Numbered from the stretch's first letter, positions 51,209 to 59,934 are shown. The stretch is 64,000 nucleotides of DNA from Prauserella_A sp040635515 (GCA_040635515.1 JBEYHY010000001.1:372001-436000); one strand, 5' to 3'. A program made the numbers and translations. Notes: generated from the letters alone by a model not told the origin.

Positions 51209-53869
51209 TTGAGTCAGGACAACAGCACGCCTGAAGAAGACCGTGCGCCCGAGGGCGAGACCCCTACGATATGGCCGTCCGAGGCCGACAACTCCGAGGT
51301 GAGCGATGCCCAGGAGCGGCCGGGCAGCACGGATCAGGCCGATACCGGTCCCGCGGGCGCGGACTCCGAGGACGATCGCACGGCCGAGTCGGCGGACGCA
51401 GCGGACCCAGCGGACACGGCGGCCCCAGCTCCGAAAGGGACTCCCGGCGAGAGCGCGACGGACGAGGAGCCCGCTGACGGCGACGTCGACGGTGGCAACT
51501 CCCCGGCCGTCCAGGGGCCGGAGAACAAGGGGCCGGGAGACACGGTTCCTGGAGACAAGGTTTCGGGAGACAAAGGGCTGGGGGGCAAAGGGCTGGGGGG
51601 CAAGGAGAATGCCGCCCCGGCGAAGTCGCCGGAGACCGCCGAGCCGGTTGCCTCCGACCGCCACGACACCGAGGACACCGGCGACACCGGCGACGCCACG
51701 GCTGCCGAGGCCCAACCGGAATCCGGGACGAAAGCCGTGCGGGAGGCCGAAACGGCCGAACCAGGCGGCTCCGCTTCGCCGGAAAAGCCCGCTGCCGCCG
51801 AAAAACCGGCGAACGACGAGCAGGTACCCGGCGAACCGGATGATGAAGCCAAGAAGTGGTCCACGGTGGACGAGAAGTCATCCGGCCAAAACACCGGACC
51901 TTCCACCGGCGCCGGGGACATCGGCGACAGTCGCGACATCGGCGACAGCCGCGCGGCCGCGGAACAATCCCGGCGTGACCGTGCCGCAGAGGCTGCCGAC
52001 ACAACGGAAACGACCGAGATCATCGCGTTCGCGGTTCCGGTGGGCGGGACGGCCGAGCCCGGCGGGACGGCCGAGCCTGATGGATCGCGGGAGCCGGCCG
52101 GTGAGTCAGTCGGCGCGGCCGACCCGGAACCGGACGATCCCGCCGAACGGCCCGCTCCGTGGTACACGCGGCTCCGCACGCGCAAGGCGGGATTGATCGC
52201 GGGTGTCGTACTGGGCGTCCTCGTTGTGCTGTACGGGATCGACCTGCTGGTGAGCCAGGGAGATGTCGCAAGGGGCGTGACCGTCGCCGGTGTCGACGTC
52301 GGCGGCATGAGCGAGGACGAAGCCGAGCAGGTGCTGCGCCAGACCGTGCACGCCCGGCTCGGGCAGCCGGTCGATCTGAACGCCGGCGACATCAATCACC
52401 AGCTCGACCCCGAGGCCGCGGGGCTGCGCGTCGACTGGCGGCAGACGATGGACGCCGCCACCGACCAGCCGCTCAACCCGTTCAGCAGAATCGCCTCCTT
52501 CTTCGGCAGCACCGAGATCGGAGTCGTCTCACACTCCAATCCGGAACGATTGGCGGACGCCGTCGACCGGCTGAAAGAGGAGATCGACCGTGAACCCCAA
52601 GAGGGCACGGTGCGATTCGCCGGCACGACGCCGGTTCCCGTCGACCCGGTGCCGGGCTTGCGCCTCGACGCCGGCGTGGTCAGGGCGGAGATCCTGCGGC
52701 ACTGGGTCTCTCCGGAACCCGTTGCGCTGCCGGTGGAAACCCTCCCGGTGCGCAGCACGCCGGAATCCGTGCGCGCCGCGATCACCGAGGTCGCCAAGCC
52801 CGCTGTCGCCGCACCCGTCACCGTCAGGGGGGAGGGCAAGAACGCGACCATCAGCACGGAGGTCATCGCGTCGGCACTGCGGTTCACCGCCACGGAGGAC
52901 GGTGAGCTGACCCCCGATATCGACACCAAGGTCGTCGTCGACGCGATCGGTGGTGAGCTGGCTTCGACCGAGAACCCCGGGAAGAACGCCAGCGTCGTGT
53001 TCGGTGCCGACGGCCCTCGGATCGAGGCGGCCCAGACAGGGCGCGGCATCGACTGGGAGGCGACGCTCGACGCGCTTCCCGGCGCCTTCTCCGGCGACGA
53101 CGAGCGGCGCGTCGACGCCGTATACACCACAAACCAGCCGGACATCACCACCGAGGAGCTCGAAGGACTGGGTATCAAGGAGGTCGTCGGCGAATTCACC
53201 ACCGGAGGATTCGCCAGTGACTCCGGGGAGAACATCCGGGTGGTCGCGGAAGCGGTCAACGGAGCCATCGTCAAGCCGGGCGACACGTTCAGCCTCAACG
53301 GTCACACCGGACCACGGGGTACGGACCAGGGGTACGTCGCCGCGGGCATCATCGAAAACGGCGCGCCGGGACGCGCCGTCGGCGGGGGCATCTCCCAGTT
53401 CGCCACGACCCTCTACAACGCGGCCTACTTCGCGGGCATGGAAGACACCGAACACAAGGAACACAGCTACTACATCAGCCGCTACCCGGAAGCAAGGGAA
53501 GCCACCGTGTTCCAGGACCCCGACGGCACCAGCAGAATCGATCTGAAGTTCCGCAACAACACCGAGTTTGGCGTGGTCATCCAGACACAATGGACCCCGA
53601 CGGACATCACCGTGCGCCTGTGGAGCACCAAACAATACGACGTTCAGTCGGTGACCGGCGGCAGGTTCAACTACACCTCACCGCAAACCCAGCAGGGCAA
53701 CCCCGGCAACTGTGTGCCCAGCAGCGGCGCGGGCGGCTTCAGTACGAGCGACACCCGCATCATCACCGAAATCGCCACCGGCAAGGAAATCAGCAGGGAC
53801 ACCCGCACTGTCGTGTACAACCCGCAACCCGCCATCGTCTGTGGCAACCCTGACGACGAGGACGAGTAA
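51209..53869 (+). CDS. VanW-family cell-envelope protein with long acidic cytoplasmic region
   Basis: The 886-residue protein has three parts. Residues 1-325 are low-complexity, acidic and Pro/Ala/Glu-rich, with short repeats such as G-L-G-G-K twice and G-D-K. A single membrane helix lies at about 328-350. The outer part has putative peptidoglycan-binding-4-like domains and a VanW domain (about 660-800) with G-E-F-T-T..G-D-T-F-S-L-N and G-G-G-I-S-Q-F-A-T-T-L-Y-N-A. A Cys-containing tail follows. The start is TTG 51209 with GGGGA upstream. Function is unknown; cell-wall attachment is likely, and the long cytoplasmic part could be a kinase substrate. Confidence 0.82.
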   Translation: MSQDNSTPEEDRAPEGETPTIWPSEADNSEVSDAQERPGSTDQADTGPAGADSEDDRTAESADAADPADTAAPAPKGTPGESATDEEPADGDVDGGNSPAVQGPENKGPGDTVPGDKVSGDKGLGGKGLGGKENAAPAKSPETAEPVASDRHDTEDTGDTGDATAAEAQPESGTKAVREAETAEPGGSASPEKPAAAEKPANDEQVPGEPDDEAKKWSTVDEKSSGQNTGPSTGAGDIGDSRDIGDSRAAAEQSRRDRAAEAADTTETTEIIAFAVPVGGTAEPGGTAEPDGSREPAGESVGAADPEPDDPAERPAPWYTRLRTRKAGLIAGVVLGVLVVLYGIDLLVSQGDVARGVTVAGVDVGGMSEDEAEQVLRQTVHARLGQPVDLNAGDINHQLDPEAAGLRVDWRQTMDAATDQPLNPFSRIASFFGSTEIGVVSHSNPERLADAVDRLKEEIDREPQEGTVRFAGTTPVPVDPVPGLRLDAGVVRAEILRHWVSPEPVALPVETLPVRSTPESVRAAITEVAKPAVAAPVTVRGEGKNATISTEVIASALRFTATEDGELTPDIDTKVVVDAIGGELASTENPGKNASVVFGADGPRIEAAQTGRGIDWEATLDALPGAFSGDDERRVDAVYTTNQPDITTEELEGLGIKEVVGEFTTGGFASDSGENIRVVAEAVNGAIVKPGDTFSLNGHTGPRGTDQGYVAAGIIENGAPGRAVGGGISQFATTLYNAAYFAGMEDTEHKEHSYYISRYPEAREATVFQDPDGTSRIDLKFRNNTEFGVVIQTQWTPTDITVRLWSTKQYDVQSVTGGRFNYTSPQTQQGNPGNCVPSSGAGGFSTSDTRIITEIATGKEISRDTRTVVYNPQPAIVCGNPDDEDE

Positions 53870-53892
53870 CCCCGCACCCCCTCGACGCACCC

Positions 53893-53956
53893 TTATACGA
53901 CGGCGCCTTTATACGACAGTGCTCTTATGTGACGGCGCTCTAATACGACAGGGCCT
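53893..53956. repeat. four tandem copies of a 16-base repeat
   Basis: Units start at 53893, 53909, 53925 and 53941; the consensus is TTATACGACRGNGCYY, with copies differing at a few places. They lie 24 bases after the VanW stop, in the gap before the convergent AlkB gene. A more degenerate fifth unit may follow. They cannot form one simple hairpin; the function is unknown. Confidence 0.75.
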
Positions 53957-54054
53957 TCATGGCAGCGCTGTAGAGGGCGCCATCGAGGGGAGCGTCGTCG
54001 CGGGAAGCACGTGAGAGCGCACCGCCCGCTCCGCGCAGCGAGCCGGACCGCGCG

Positions 54055-54759
54055 TCAGCGGACACCCCTCGGGCGGAACTGGATGCTGATCCGCGGGCCG
54101 ACCGGCTTGCTGGTCTTCGGGATCGCGTGCTCCCAGGTGCGCTGGCACGCACCGCCCATCACGATCAGGTCACCGTGGCCAAGGGCGCGGCGCACCGTGC
54201 CGTGGCCCGAGGTGGCCGCGGCGGCTGTCGCTCCCTCGGTGCCCGCGGCCCCCGGACGTCCGCCCGTTCCCCGGCCGGCCTGTCGTGCCCGGGGTCGCAG
54301 CAGCAGTGCACGCGGGGCGCCGACCGACAGGATGGCGACCATGGTGTCCTCGGTACTTCCCCTTCCGATGGTGTCGCCATGCCAGGCGACACTGTCTCCG
54401 CCATCGCGATAGAAACACAGCCCCGCCGTACGGAACGGCTCGCCCAGTTCGGCTCCATAGTGCTCGGTCAGCGCCGCACGGGCTTCGTCGAGCACGGGTT
54501 CTGGCAATAAGTCCTCCTCGTCGTAGAAACTCAGCAATCGGGGAACGTCGACGGTCCGGTCGTACATGTGTCTGCGTTCGGCGCGCCAGGGCACCGCGGA
54601 CACCAGCCGCTCGAACAGGGAATCGGCACCGGTGAGCCATCCGGGCAGAACGTCGATCCACGCGCCGGTGTCCAGCTGTTCCCTTCGAACGAGGTCGAGT
54701 GGCCGCAGTGCCGTCTCTTCGGTGGCCGCGAAGAGTGAGCCCTGCAGTGCGGGTGACAT
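54055..54759 (-). CDS. alkylated DNA repair protein AlkB-like dioxygenase
   Basis: The 234-residue 2-oxoglutarate/Fe(II) dioxygenase has iron ligands H127-G-D129 and H211 and the 2-oxoglutarate Arg pair in P-R223-I-S-I-Q-F-R229-P. It repairs methylated bases by oxidative demethylation. A Gly/Ala-rich insertion (about 159-187) separates the core strands and is unusual. The ATG at 54759 is weakly served by a ribosome-binding site. It is divergent from trxA. Confidence 0.87.
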   Translation of the reverse strand: MSPALQGSLFAATEETALRPLDLVRREQLDTGAWIDVLPGWLTGADSLFERLVSAVPWRAERRHMYDRTVDVPRLLSFYDEEDLLPEPVLDEARAALTEHYGAELGEPFRTAGLCFYRDGGDSVAWHGDTIGRGSTEDTMVAILSVGAPRALLLRPRARQAGRGTGGRPGAAGTEGATAAAATSGHGTVRRALGHGDLIVMGGACQRTWEHAIPKTSKPVGPRISIQFRPRGVR

Positions 54760-54901
54760 GTGCCGATGGTAGCAGGGAATCGAACAGGAGTTCGATAGCT
54801 CGTGCGGGTGAGGGGTGCCGGGCGCCGAGGTCCCGGCGTGGAATGCGGCGGTCGTGATCGTCGTTGCAATACCCGTACCCGTATTTCGAGTGGAGGACGG
54901 A

Positions 54902-55261
54902 ATGGCGACGGTCGAGCTGACCAAGGACAACTTCAACGACGTGGTGAGCCGGCAGGGCACCGTGTTCGTGGACTTCTGGGCTTCCTGGTGCGGTCCGTGC
55001 CGGATGTTCGCACCGGTCTTCGAGAAAGCGGCCGAGGAGCACACCGACATCGTGTTCGGCAAGGTGAACACCGAGGAGCAGGTGGAGCTGGCGCAGGCGT
55101 TCGGCATCTCGTCGATCCCGACGCTGATGGCCGTCCGCGACGGAGTGGTGCTGTACTCCGAGCCCGGTGCGCTTCCCGAGCCCGCCTTCGAGCAGCTGAT
55201 CGGCAAGGTCCGCGAGGTCGACATGGACGAGGTGCGGCGCGAGATCGCCGAGACCGACTGA
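54902..55261 (+). CDS. trxA: thioredoxin
   Basis: The 119-residue thioredoxin has the active site W29-C-G-P-C33 and the cis-Pro loop S-S-I-P-T-L. It reduces protein disulfides in the cytoplasm. GGAGG stands at the right distance from ATG 54902. The stop codon overlaps the edge of a candidate CsoR-type operator, and a CsoR-like repressor gene follows after 38 bases. Confidence 0.92.
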   Translation: MATVELTKDNFNDVVSRQGTVFVDFWASWCGPCRMFAPVFEKAAEEHTDIVFGKVNTEEQVELAQAFGISSIPTLMAVRDGVVLYSEPGALPEPAFEQLIGKVREVDMDEVRREIAETD

Positions 55262-55266
55262 CTGGG

Positions 55267-55280
55267 TACCCTCGGGGGTA
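55267..55280. promoter_or_regulatory. TACCC-N4-GGGTA candidate CsoR-type operator
   Basis: This inverted repeat starts six bases after the trxA stop and lies 20 bases upstream of the CsoR-like start. G-tract dyads ending in TAC/GTA are typical of CsoR/RcnR-family operators, so autoregulation is likely. Confidence 0.6.
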
Positions 55281-55299
55281 TCCCGACGGAGGTGTTGGC

Positions 55300-55572
55300 G
55301 TGGATATCAGCGAAGACGTCGTTTCCGAGGTGGTGCGCCGGCTACGCAGGGCTCAGGGGCAGGTCGGCGGTGTGATTGCGATGATCGAGGACGGCAGGGA
55401 CTGCCGCGAGATAGTCACGCAGCTCGCCGCGGTCAGCAGGGCGCTCGACCGGGCGGGCTTCAAGATCATCGCCAGTGGTCTGACGGAATGCGGTCGTAAC
55501 GCCGACTCCGATTCGGAACAGGCAAGGGCGGACCGGCTGGAGCTGGAAAAGCTGTTCTTGTCACTGGCCTGA
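55300..55572 (+). CDS. CsoR-family (DUF156) repressor with two Cys but no metal His
   Basis: The 90-residue all-helical regulator keeps Cys35 and Cys64 at the spacing of CsoR Cys36/Cys65. The copper-binding His61 position is Gly60. Copper sensing by the usual Cys-His-Cys site is therefore unlikely; a dithiol sensor, such as the persulfide sensor CstR, is the closer model. GTG 55300 has GGAGG upstream. Its location behind thioredoxin supports a thiol or sulfide stress role, but this is inference. Confidence 0.83.
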   Translation: MDISEDVVSEVVRRLRRAQGQVGGVIAMIEDGRDCREIVTQLAAVSRALDRAGFKIIASGLTECGRNADSDSEQARADRLELEKLFLSLA

Positions 55573-55610
55573 GCGCGAGCCAGGGGGCGTCGCGACGGCG
55601 GAAGCCTCGT

Positions 55611-55919
55611 TCAGTCGGTATCCGCGGTCTTGCGGCCGAAACGCAGGTAGGCGATCGGCCCGATGAAGTTGATGCCGATGACGAGGCCCCAGATTCGCTT
55701 CGGTCCCTTGACCTCGGCCGGTTTCCTGCGAGCGAGATCGGCCCACGCGAGCCCGGCAAGCCCGAACTGCACGGCCGTGGCCACGATGAGCAGCATCCGC
55801 TTGGGGCCGCTCAATTGTTGCCAGCGCACCTTTCTCGCCGCCGCCGCGTCGATGAGCGCGGTGGCGTCGTTGTCGGCCGGCTGTTCTTGGGCTGTGACGG
55901 GGGCTCTGTGCTTGCTCAC
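55611..55919 (-). CDS. PLD nuclease N-terminal (PLDc_N) domain membrane protein
   Basis: The 102-residue protein has an N-terminal soluble part and two hydrophobic segments that match PLDc_N, with L-A-W-A-D-L-A-R-R-K-P..V-K-G-P-K-R-I-W-G-L-V-I and G-P-I-A-Y-L-R-F-G-R. This domain precedes phospholipase D domains in cardiolipin synthases but also occurs alone, as here. Function unknown. GTG 55919 start. The end is 38 bases from the convergent CsoR-like gene. Confidence 0.82.
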   Translation of the reverse strand: MSKHRAPVTAQEQPADNDATALIDAAAARKVRWQQLSGPKRMLLIVATAVQFGLAGLAWADLARRKPAEVKGPKRIWGLVIGINFIGPIAYLRFGRKTADTD

Positions 55920-56143
55920 GCGGGGTCACCTTCGTACTCGTCGGGCTTTCGGCCGAGCCTAGGGCATCGCCGGTGACGTCGCGTCCGGCCGACTCCTCGC
56001 GCGCAGGTGCGGGCACGATGGAGTGGTGATCGGTGCCGAGGGTGCGGCCGACTGTCCCTCTCGGGTGTCACGGGGGAGCCTCGGCGGCCGCCCGGCCCGC
56101 CCGCGATGCGGACGAGCGGAGGATTCGCCCCTACAATCGAGCC

Positions 56144-56413
56144 ATGCGAGAACCTCGCCCGGTCACCGAGGTACCCGACGTCGTCGGATTCGAAGCTGGC
56201 GACGCGTGTGAGATCGTGCGCCGTGCGGGACTCGTCCCGATCGGCCCCGACGGCGAGGACGAGCCGACGACCGGCATCGTCACCGCGCAACGACCGGTGG
56301 GTACCGCGGGAGCCGAGGAAGGGACCCCGGTTGTTCTCTGGACCCATCCCGGCAAGGACGCGGCCGCCGAACTGGACGCACCCTCACCGGTGAAGTCAGC
56401 CGTGCCGGTCTAG
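56144..56413 (+). CDS. single PASTA-domain protein
   Basis: The 89-residue protein is almost entirely one PASTA domain, with V-P-D-V-V-G-F-E-A-G-D-A near the start and G-I-V-T-A-Q-R-P-V-G-T-A..G-T-P-V-V-L-W. It has no signal peptide or membrane helix, so it would be cytosolic. PASTA domains bind muropeptides on Ser/Thr kinases and penicillin-binding proteins, but isolated forms have unknown roles. ATG 56144 gives a compact protein; the upstream frame lacks similarity. Confidence 0.72.
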   Translation: MREPRPVTEVPDVVGFEAGDACEIVRRAGLVPIGPDGEDEPTTGIVTAQRPVGTAGAEEGTPVVLWTHPGKDAAAELDAPSPVKSAVPV

Positions 56414-56446
56414 CCGTGTGTCCATAGAGGACAAATCGATGAGTGT

Positions 56447-57385
56447 TCAGTCGTCGATCACCGCCATCACGGGCCGGTGGTCGGAGCCGGGCTTGTCGCG
56501 CCGGGCGGCAGGATCGTCGCCGACCGAACCGGGATTGCCGCCATCCGTTGTCACTTTCCGGACCCTGCCCACCAGTGCGTTACTCACCAGAATGTGGTCG
56601 ATGAGTTCCCTTCGCCCCTGGTAGATACGGGAGAAGCGGCTGACGTCCTCGATGAGCGGAGCCAGATTCCACAACCGGTCGCCGTCGCCGCGATCCGGTC
56701 TGTTGAAGCCCGCCGTGCCGAATTCCGAACCGGGAGGACCGTTGAGCAACGTGGTTGTCGCCGAGGACGGATCGTCGTTGAGATCGCCCAGCACCACGAG
56801 CCGCCGCTGCCTGCCGTCGCCGCCGAGCAACGCGGTGGCGAGGGCACGCACGGTCGCGGCCTCCGCGGCCCTCCTGCCGAGCGCGTACACCGCGTAGCGG
56901 GCGCGCTCGTCCTCGTCCCTCGGGGAGAACCTGCCGCCTGGAAAACTCAGCAGCTTCGATTTCAGATGGCAGCACACCAATTCGAGGTCGCGATCACCCG
57001 CGCTGACCGTGCAGTGCAACGCGGGACGCCCCATCCGGTCGGTGGTGTCTCCGTCGTCGTCGACCTGGACGGCCGGTAGCGGTTCGGGATACTTGCTCAC
57101 CTGACGGGGAGCCGACAGTCTCAGCCGCGAGACGAAACCCACCCTGATGCCCCTGCTGTCCGGCTCCGCGAGTTCGGTGTGCCACGTGCCGTCGAGCCGC
57201 TCGACGAGGTCGCCGAGCGCCTCCGGCTGGCCGACTTCCTGCACGGCCAGTACATCCGGAGCGAGGTCACCGATGGTTCCTGCAAGGGTTCGCAGTTTCG
57301 CTTCGTATGCTTCGGTCGTGCGTGGCCCGGCCGCGGTGCCGGGACGGAACAGGTTCTCGAGATTCCACGTGCCGATAGCGACCAT
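56447..57385 (-). CDS. endonuclease/exonuclease/phosphatase-family protein
   Basis: The 312-residue protein begins I-G-T-W-N-L-E-N-L-F and has A-V-Q-E-V-G, H-L-K-S-K, V-L-G-D-L-N-D-D-P and the closing S-D-H-R-P-V. These are the Asn, Glu, Asp and His motifs of the Mg-dependent EEP fold. It cleaves a phosphodiester or phosphate ester; substrate unknown. ATG 57385 has AGGAG upstream; the open frame upstream is not similar to anything. Confidence 0.87.
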   Translation of the reverse strand: MVAIGTWNLENLFRPGTAAGPRTTEAYEAKLRTLAGTIGDLAPDVLAVQEVGQPEALGDLVERLDGTWHTELAEPDSRGIRVGFVSRLRLSAPRQVSKYPEPLPAVQVDDDGDTTDRMGRPALHCTVSAGDRDLELVCCHLKSKLLSFPGGRFSPRDEDERARYAVYALGRRAAEAATVRALATALLGGDGRQRRLVVLGDLNDDPSSATTTLLNGPPGSEFGTAGFNRPDRGDGDRLWNLAPLIEDVSRFSRIYQGRRELIDHILVSNALVGRVRKVTTDGGNPGSVGDDPAARRDKPGSDHRPVMAVIDD

Positions 57386-57562
57386 GGTCAGCTCCTGTCG
57401 GGATTCCCCCCGCGGACACAACTGTCCTCGCCGATGAGCGGTTGAGGCAAGCGGCGCGGGACCTAGGTCCCGTCCGCTCAGGACCTCCGCCCGAGGCGCA
57501 GGAACCGGTGAGTTTCTAGTTTCGTTGGCAGGGAGAGGAGACTTCGAGGGAAGGGGAACTCG

Positions 57563-57757
57563 ATGAACAGCGCACCCGCACAGTGGCAGCCCACGGCGGA
57601 GGAACGGCATCGCGCGGCACGTGCCATCGCACACCACGCCACCGGCGCGGCCGACCTCGCCGAACTACTCGACATGCTCGGACTCGGTGCCGAGGAAGGC
57701 CGAACCCCACCGGCGCGCGAGAACGAGCCGGTGCACTGTCACGCCGGAGGCGGCTGA
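57563..57757 (+). CDS. small hypothetical protein
   Basis: The 64-residue protein has a helical middle (E-E-R-H-R-A-A-R-A-I-A-H-H) and an acidic end. GAAGGGGAAC precedes the ATG. The frame is flanked by the EEP gene (divergent) and a NUDIX gene. No function can be given; it may be an actinobacterial small protein. Confidence 0.5.
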   Translation: MNSAPAQWQPTAEERHRAARAIAHHATGAADLAELLDMLGLGAEEGRTPPARENEPVHCHAGGG

Positions 57758-57841
57758 GCCGCTAGCGCCAGACCGGACGGAAACGCCGCAACCGGGACCT
57801 GTGTGCGAGCAGCCCTTCGCACCGTGCGGCACAATCACGCC

Positions 57842-58306
57842 GTGGCTGCGAAACACAGCGCTGGAATCCTGCTGTTCCGGGGCGAGGGCGAGAACACCGA
57901 GGTGTTGCTCGGACACATGGGCGGACCGTTCTGGGCACGCAAAGACGACGGCGCGTGGTCGATACCGAAGGGCGAATGCGAGCCGGATGAGAATCCGCTC
58001 GCCGCCGCGAGAAGGGAATTCGAGGAGGAACTGGGCATCGCCGTGCCTCCAGGTGAACCGAGAGCGCTCGGTGAGGTCAGGCAGTCCGGGGGCAAGGTCG
58101 TCACCGTATGGGCGCTGGAGGGCGACCTCGACCCCGGCGACATCGTGCCTGGCTCGTTCCGGCTCGAATGGCCACGCGGCTCCGGCCGCTACACCGACTT
58201 CCCCGAAATCGACAGGGCCGACTGGTTCGACCTTGCCACCGCGAGAGAGAAACTCGTCAAGGGACAGCGCCCTTTCATCGACCGGCTCGCCGAGTTCGAG
58301 GCCTGA
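57842..58306 (+). CDS. NUDIX hydrolase
   Basis: The 154-residue protein has a NUDIX box at about 44-66 (G-x5-E-x7-R-E-F-E-E-E-L-G-I) matching the Mg-binding consensus exactly. The N-terminus S-A-G-I-L-L-F-R and W-A-R-K-D-D-G-A-W-S-I-P-K-G resemble Ap4A/NTP pyrophosphohydrolases that lack other domains. GTG 57842 is the family-like start. Substrate unknown. Confidence 0.87.
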   Translation: MAAKHSAGILLFRGEGENTEVLLGHMGGPFWARKDDGAWSIPKGECEPDENPLAAARREFEEELGIAVPPGEPRALGEVRQSGGKVVTVWALEGDLDPGDIVPGSFRLEWPRGSGRYTDFPEIDRADWFDLATAREKLVKGQRPFIDRLAEFEA

Positions 58307-58576
58307 TCACGCGACGCCGTAGGCGGACTCGAGTTCCCGGATGCAGTCGTCGACGATCCCGTGCATCCTCGGATCGTCCGAGCCGAGCGTGATCGTGTCG
58401 AAGTACCAGTTGGCCAGCCACAACCCGGCCGCCGTCCCCGCTTCGGCGAACACGTGCCGCAGAACCTGAACCGCGTGGCCGGAATCGGTGTTCCTCGTCG
58501 CGGCAAGCAGTTCGCCCGCCTGGCAGGCGAGGTAAGGGTTTGCGGCGAACTTCGGCAGACTGCTGTGCATTGCCAT
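58307..58576 (-). CDS. hypothetical protein
   Basis: The 89-residue helical protein contains N-P-Y-L-A-C-Q-A-G-E-L-L-A-A and W-L-A-N-W-Y-F-D-T-I. It is convergent to the NUDIX gene. I do not recognise a family; coding is supported by length, codon use and compact gene spacing. An in-frame ATG six bases inside could also be the start. Confidence 0.5.
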   Translation of the reverse strand: MAMHSSLPKFAANPYLACQAGELLAATRNTDSGHAVQVLRHVFAEAGTAAGLWLANWYFDTITLGSDDPRMHGIVDDCIRELESAYGVA

Positions 58577-58702
58577 GCTCCCAGTTCGGTCCAGTACTCG
58601 CGGGGCCCCGGCGAGTACTGCGGGCCTGTTACCCGTTCGGGTATCACTTTAAACCCCCGCTTGTGGTTGTTTCGGCGCTGGGCCGGGCGGCAAGTCCTGA
58701 TC

Positions 58703-59152
58703 ATGAGCGCGGTGCCGGAGACGGTGGGGGCAGAGTGCGGTCCGGTGCGTGTCGTCGGGGGACGCACGGGGCGAACGATGTGGGCCGGCGAAATGTCGGT
58801 CGGGGTGCTGACCGCATACCCGGTGTGTGGCGGGATGGGCCTGTACAGCCTCGCCGTCGCGATCGAATTCGACTGCGCGGCCTGCGAACAGCCGGTCGAG
58901 GCGACGCTCGTCGCCTTGCGAGAGGGCTGGCTGGTGTGCCCTGGCTGCTACGGGTCCTTGGCCGCTGGTCAGCCGCGTACCGCGGTGGAATTGGGGGCTT
59001 TCGGCCCTGCCGCGGTTCCGCTACCGACGTCAAGCTATATCCGTTCGCCCGTTAGGGCCGCGGTGAAACGAGCGAATTCAGGGGTCCGTCCGCGGCAGGT
59101 ATCGGTCGGTGGCGGGGAAATTACCGGTCGATATCGGGGGAGTGCACGCTGA
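58703..59152 (+). CDS. possible zinc-ribbon-like hypothetical protein
   Basis: The 149-residue frame has two C-x-x-C knuckles (F-D-C-A-A-C and L-V-C-P-G-C) about 20 residues apart, as in zinc ribbons, and no other known feature. The ATG lacks a strong ribosome-binding site and the C-terminal third is low in similarity. It may be real but is among the less certain genes here. Confidence 0.4.
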   Translation: MSAVPETVGAECGPVRVVGGRTGRTMWAGEMSVGVLTAYPVCGGMGLYSLAVAIEFDCAACEQPVEATLVALREGWLVCPGCYGSLAAGQPRTAVELGAFGPAAVPLPTSSYIRSPVRAAVKRANSGVRPRQVSVGGGEITGRYRGSAR

Positions 59153-59272
59153 GCAGGAGTCGGGGCCACTTGGCATGTGCACGATCCCGCTGGAGGTGCG
59201 GGCAGCCTGTGCGTCGCGCGGGCTGCCCGCACCAATATGCGCACCTCGTCCTCCGGATCGGCCGCCAGCTAC

Positions 59273-59286
59273 AGTGAGTGCTCACT
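59273..59286. promoter_or_regulatory. AGTGAG-TG-CTCACT operator candidate
   Basis: A perfect 6-base inverted repeat with a two-base spacer lies 40 bases upstream of the TetR gene at 59326. It has the size of a TetR-family site, so autoregulation is likely. Confidence 0.65.
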
Positions 59287-59325
59287 AACCAGTCTGATGC
59301 GGCACCGAGAGGACGCTGAGCAGCA

Positions 59326-59934
59326 GTGGGGACACGCGACGACATCATTTCCGCCGCGACGGACATCATGCGCACCAAGGGCTACGCCAGCGCGACGACG
59401 AAGGAAATCGCCCGTGCTGCCGGATACTCGGAGGCCGCGCTCTACAAGCACTTCACGGACAAGACCGAGATCTTCCTCAACGTCCTCCAGCGGCAGCTTC
59501 CCGCGCTGGGCACCTCGCTCGACGAGCTGGGCGAGCTCGTAGGGCAGCGCACCGTCGCCGCGAATCTCGCCAAGGTCGCCGCCACCGCGATCGGCTTCTA
59601 CGCCGAGAGTTTCCCGATCTCGGCCTCACTTTTCTCGTCGAGGGCCCTGCTCGACGCCCACCGGGAACGGCTCGCCGAACTCGACGGCGGTACCGGGCCC
59701 CGGCGGCCCGTCGACCTGCTTGCCGGTTACCTCCGTGAGGAGCAGCGCATCGGAAGGGTCGCCCGCGAGGCCGACCCGGGCGCCGCCGCGGCCCTGCTGC
59801 TCGGCGCGTGTTTCCAGCAGGGCTTTCTCGTCAACTTCGAGCACGGCGCCGCGAGTGAGCGGCGATGCGCCGACGCCGCCACCGGCCTCGTCGAAACACT
59901 CCTCACCGGTCTCGCCCCGGCCGAGGACGGCTGA
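59326..59934 (+). CDS. TetR-family transcriptional regulator
   Basis: The 202-residue regulator has an N-terminal helix-turn-helix (about 5-50, with A-T-T-K-E-I-A-R-A-A-G-Y-S-E-A-A-L-Y-K-H-F) and a helical ligand domain. GTG 59326 is the only fitting start. The convergent MHS transporter gene ends 9 bases away. It may regulate that transporter or an efflux function elsewhere. Confidence 0.83.
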   Translation: MGTRDDIISAATDIMRTKGYASATTKEIARAAGYSEAALYKHFTDKTEIFLNVLQRQLPALGTSLDELGELVGQRTVAANLAKVAATAIGFYAESFPISASLFSSRALLDAHRERLAELDGGTGPRRPVDLLAGYLREEQRIGRVAREADPGAAAALLLGACFQQGFLVNFEHGAASERRCADAATGLVETLLTGLAPAEDG

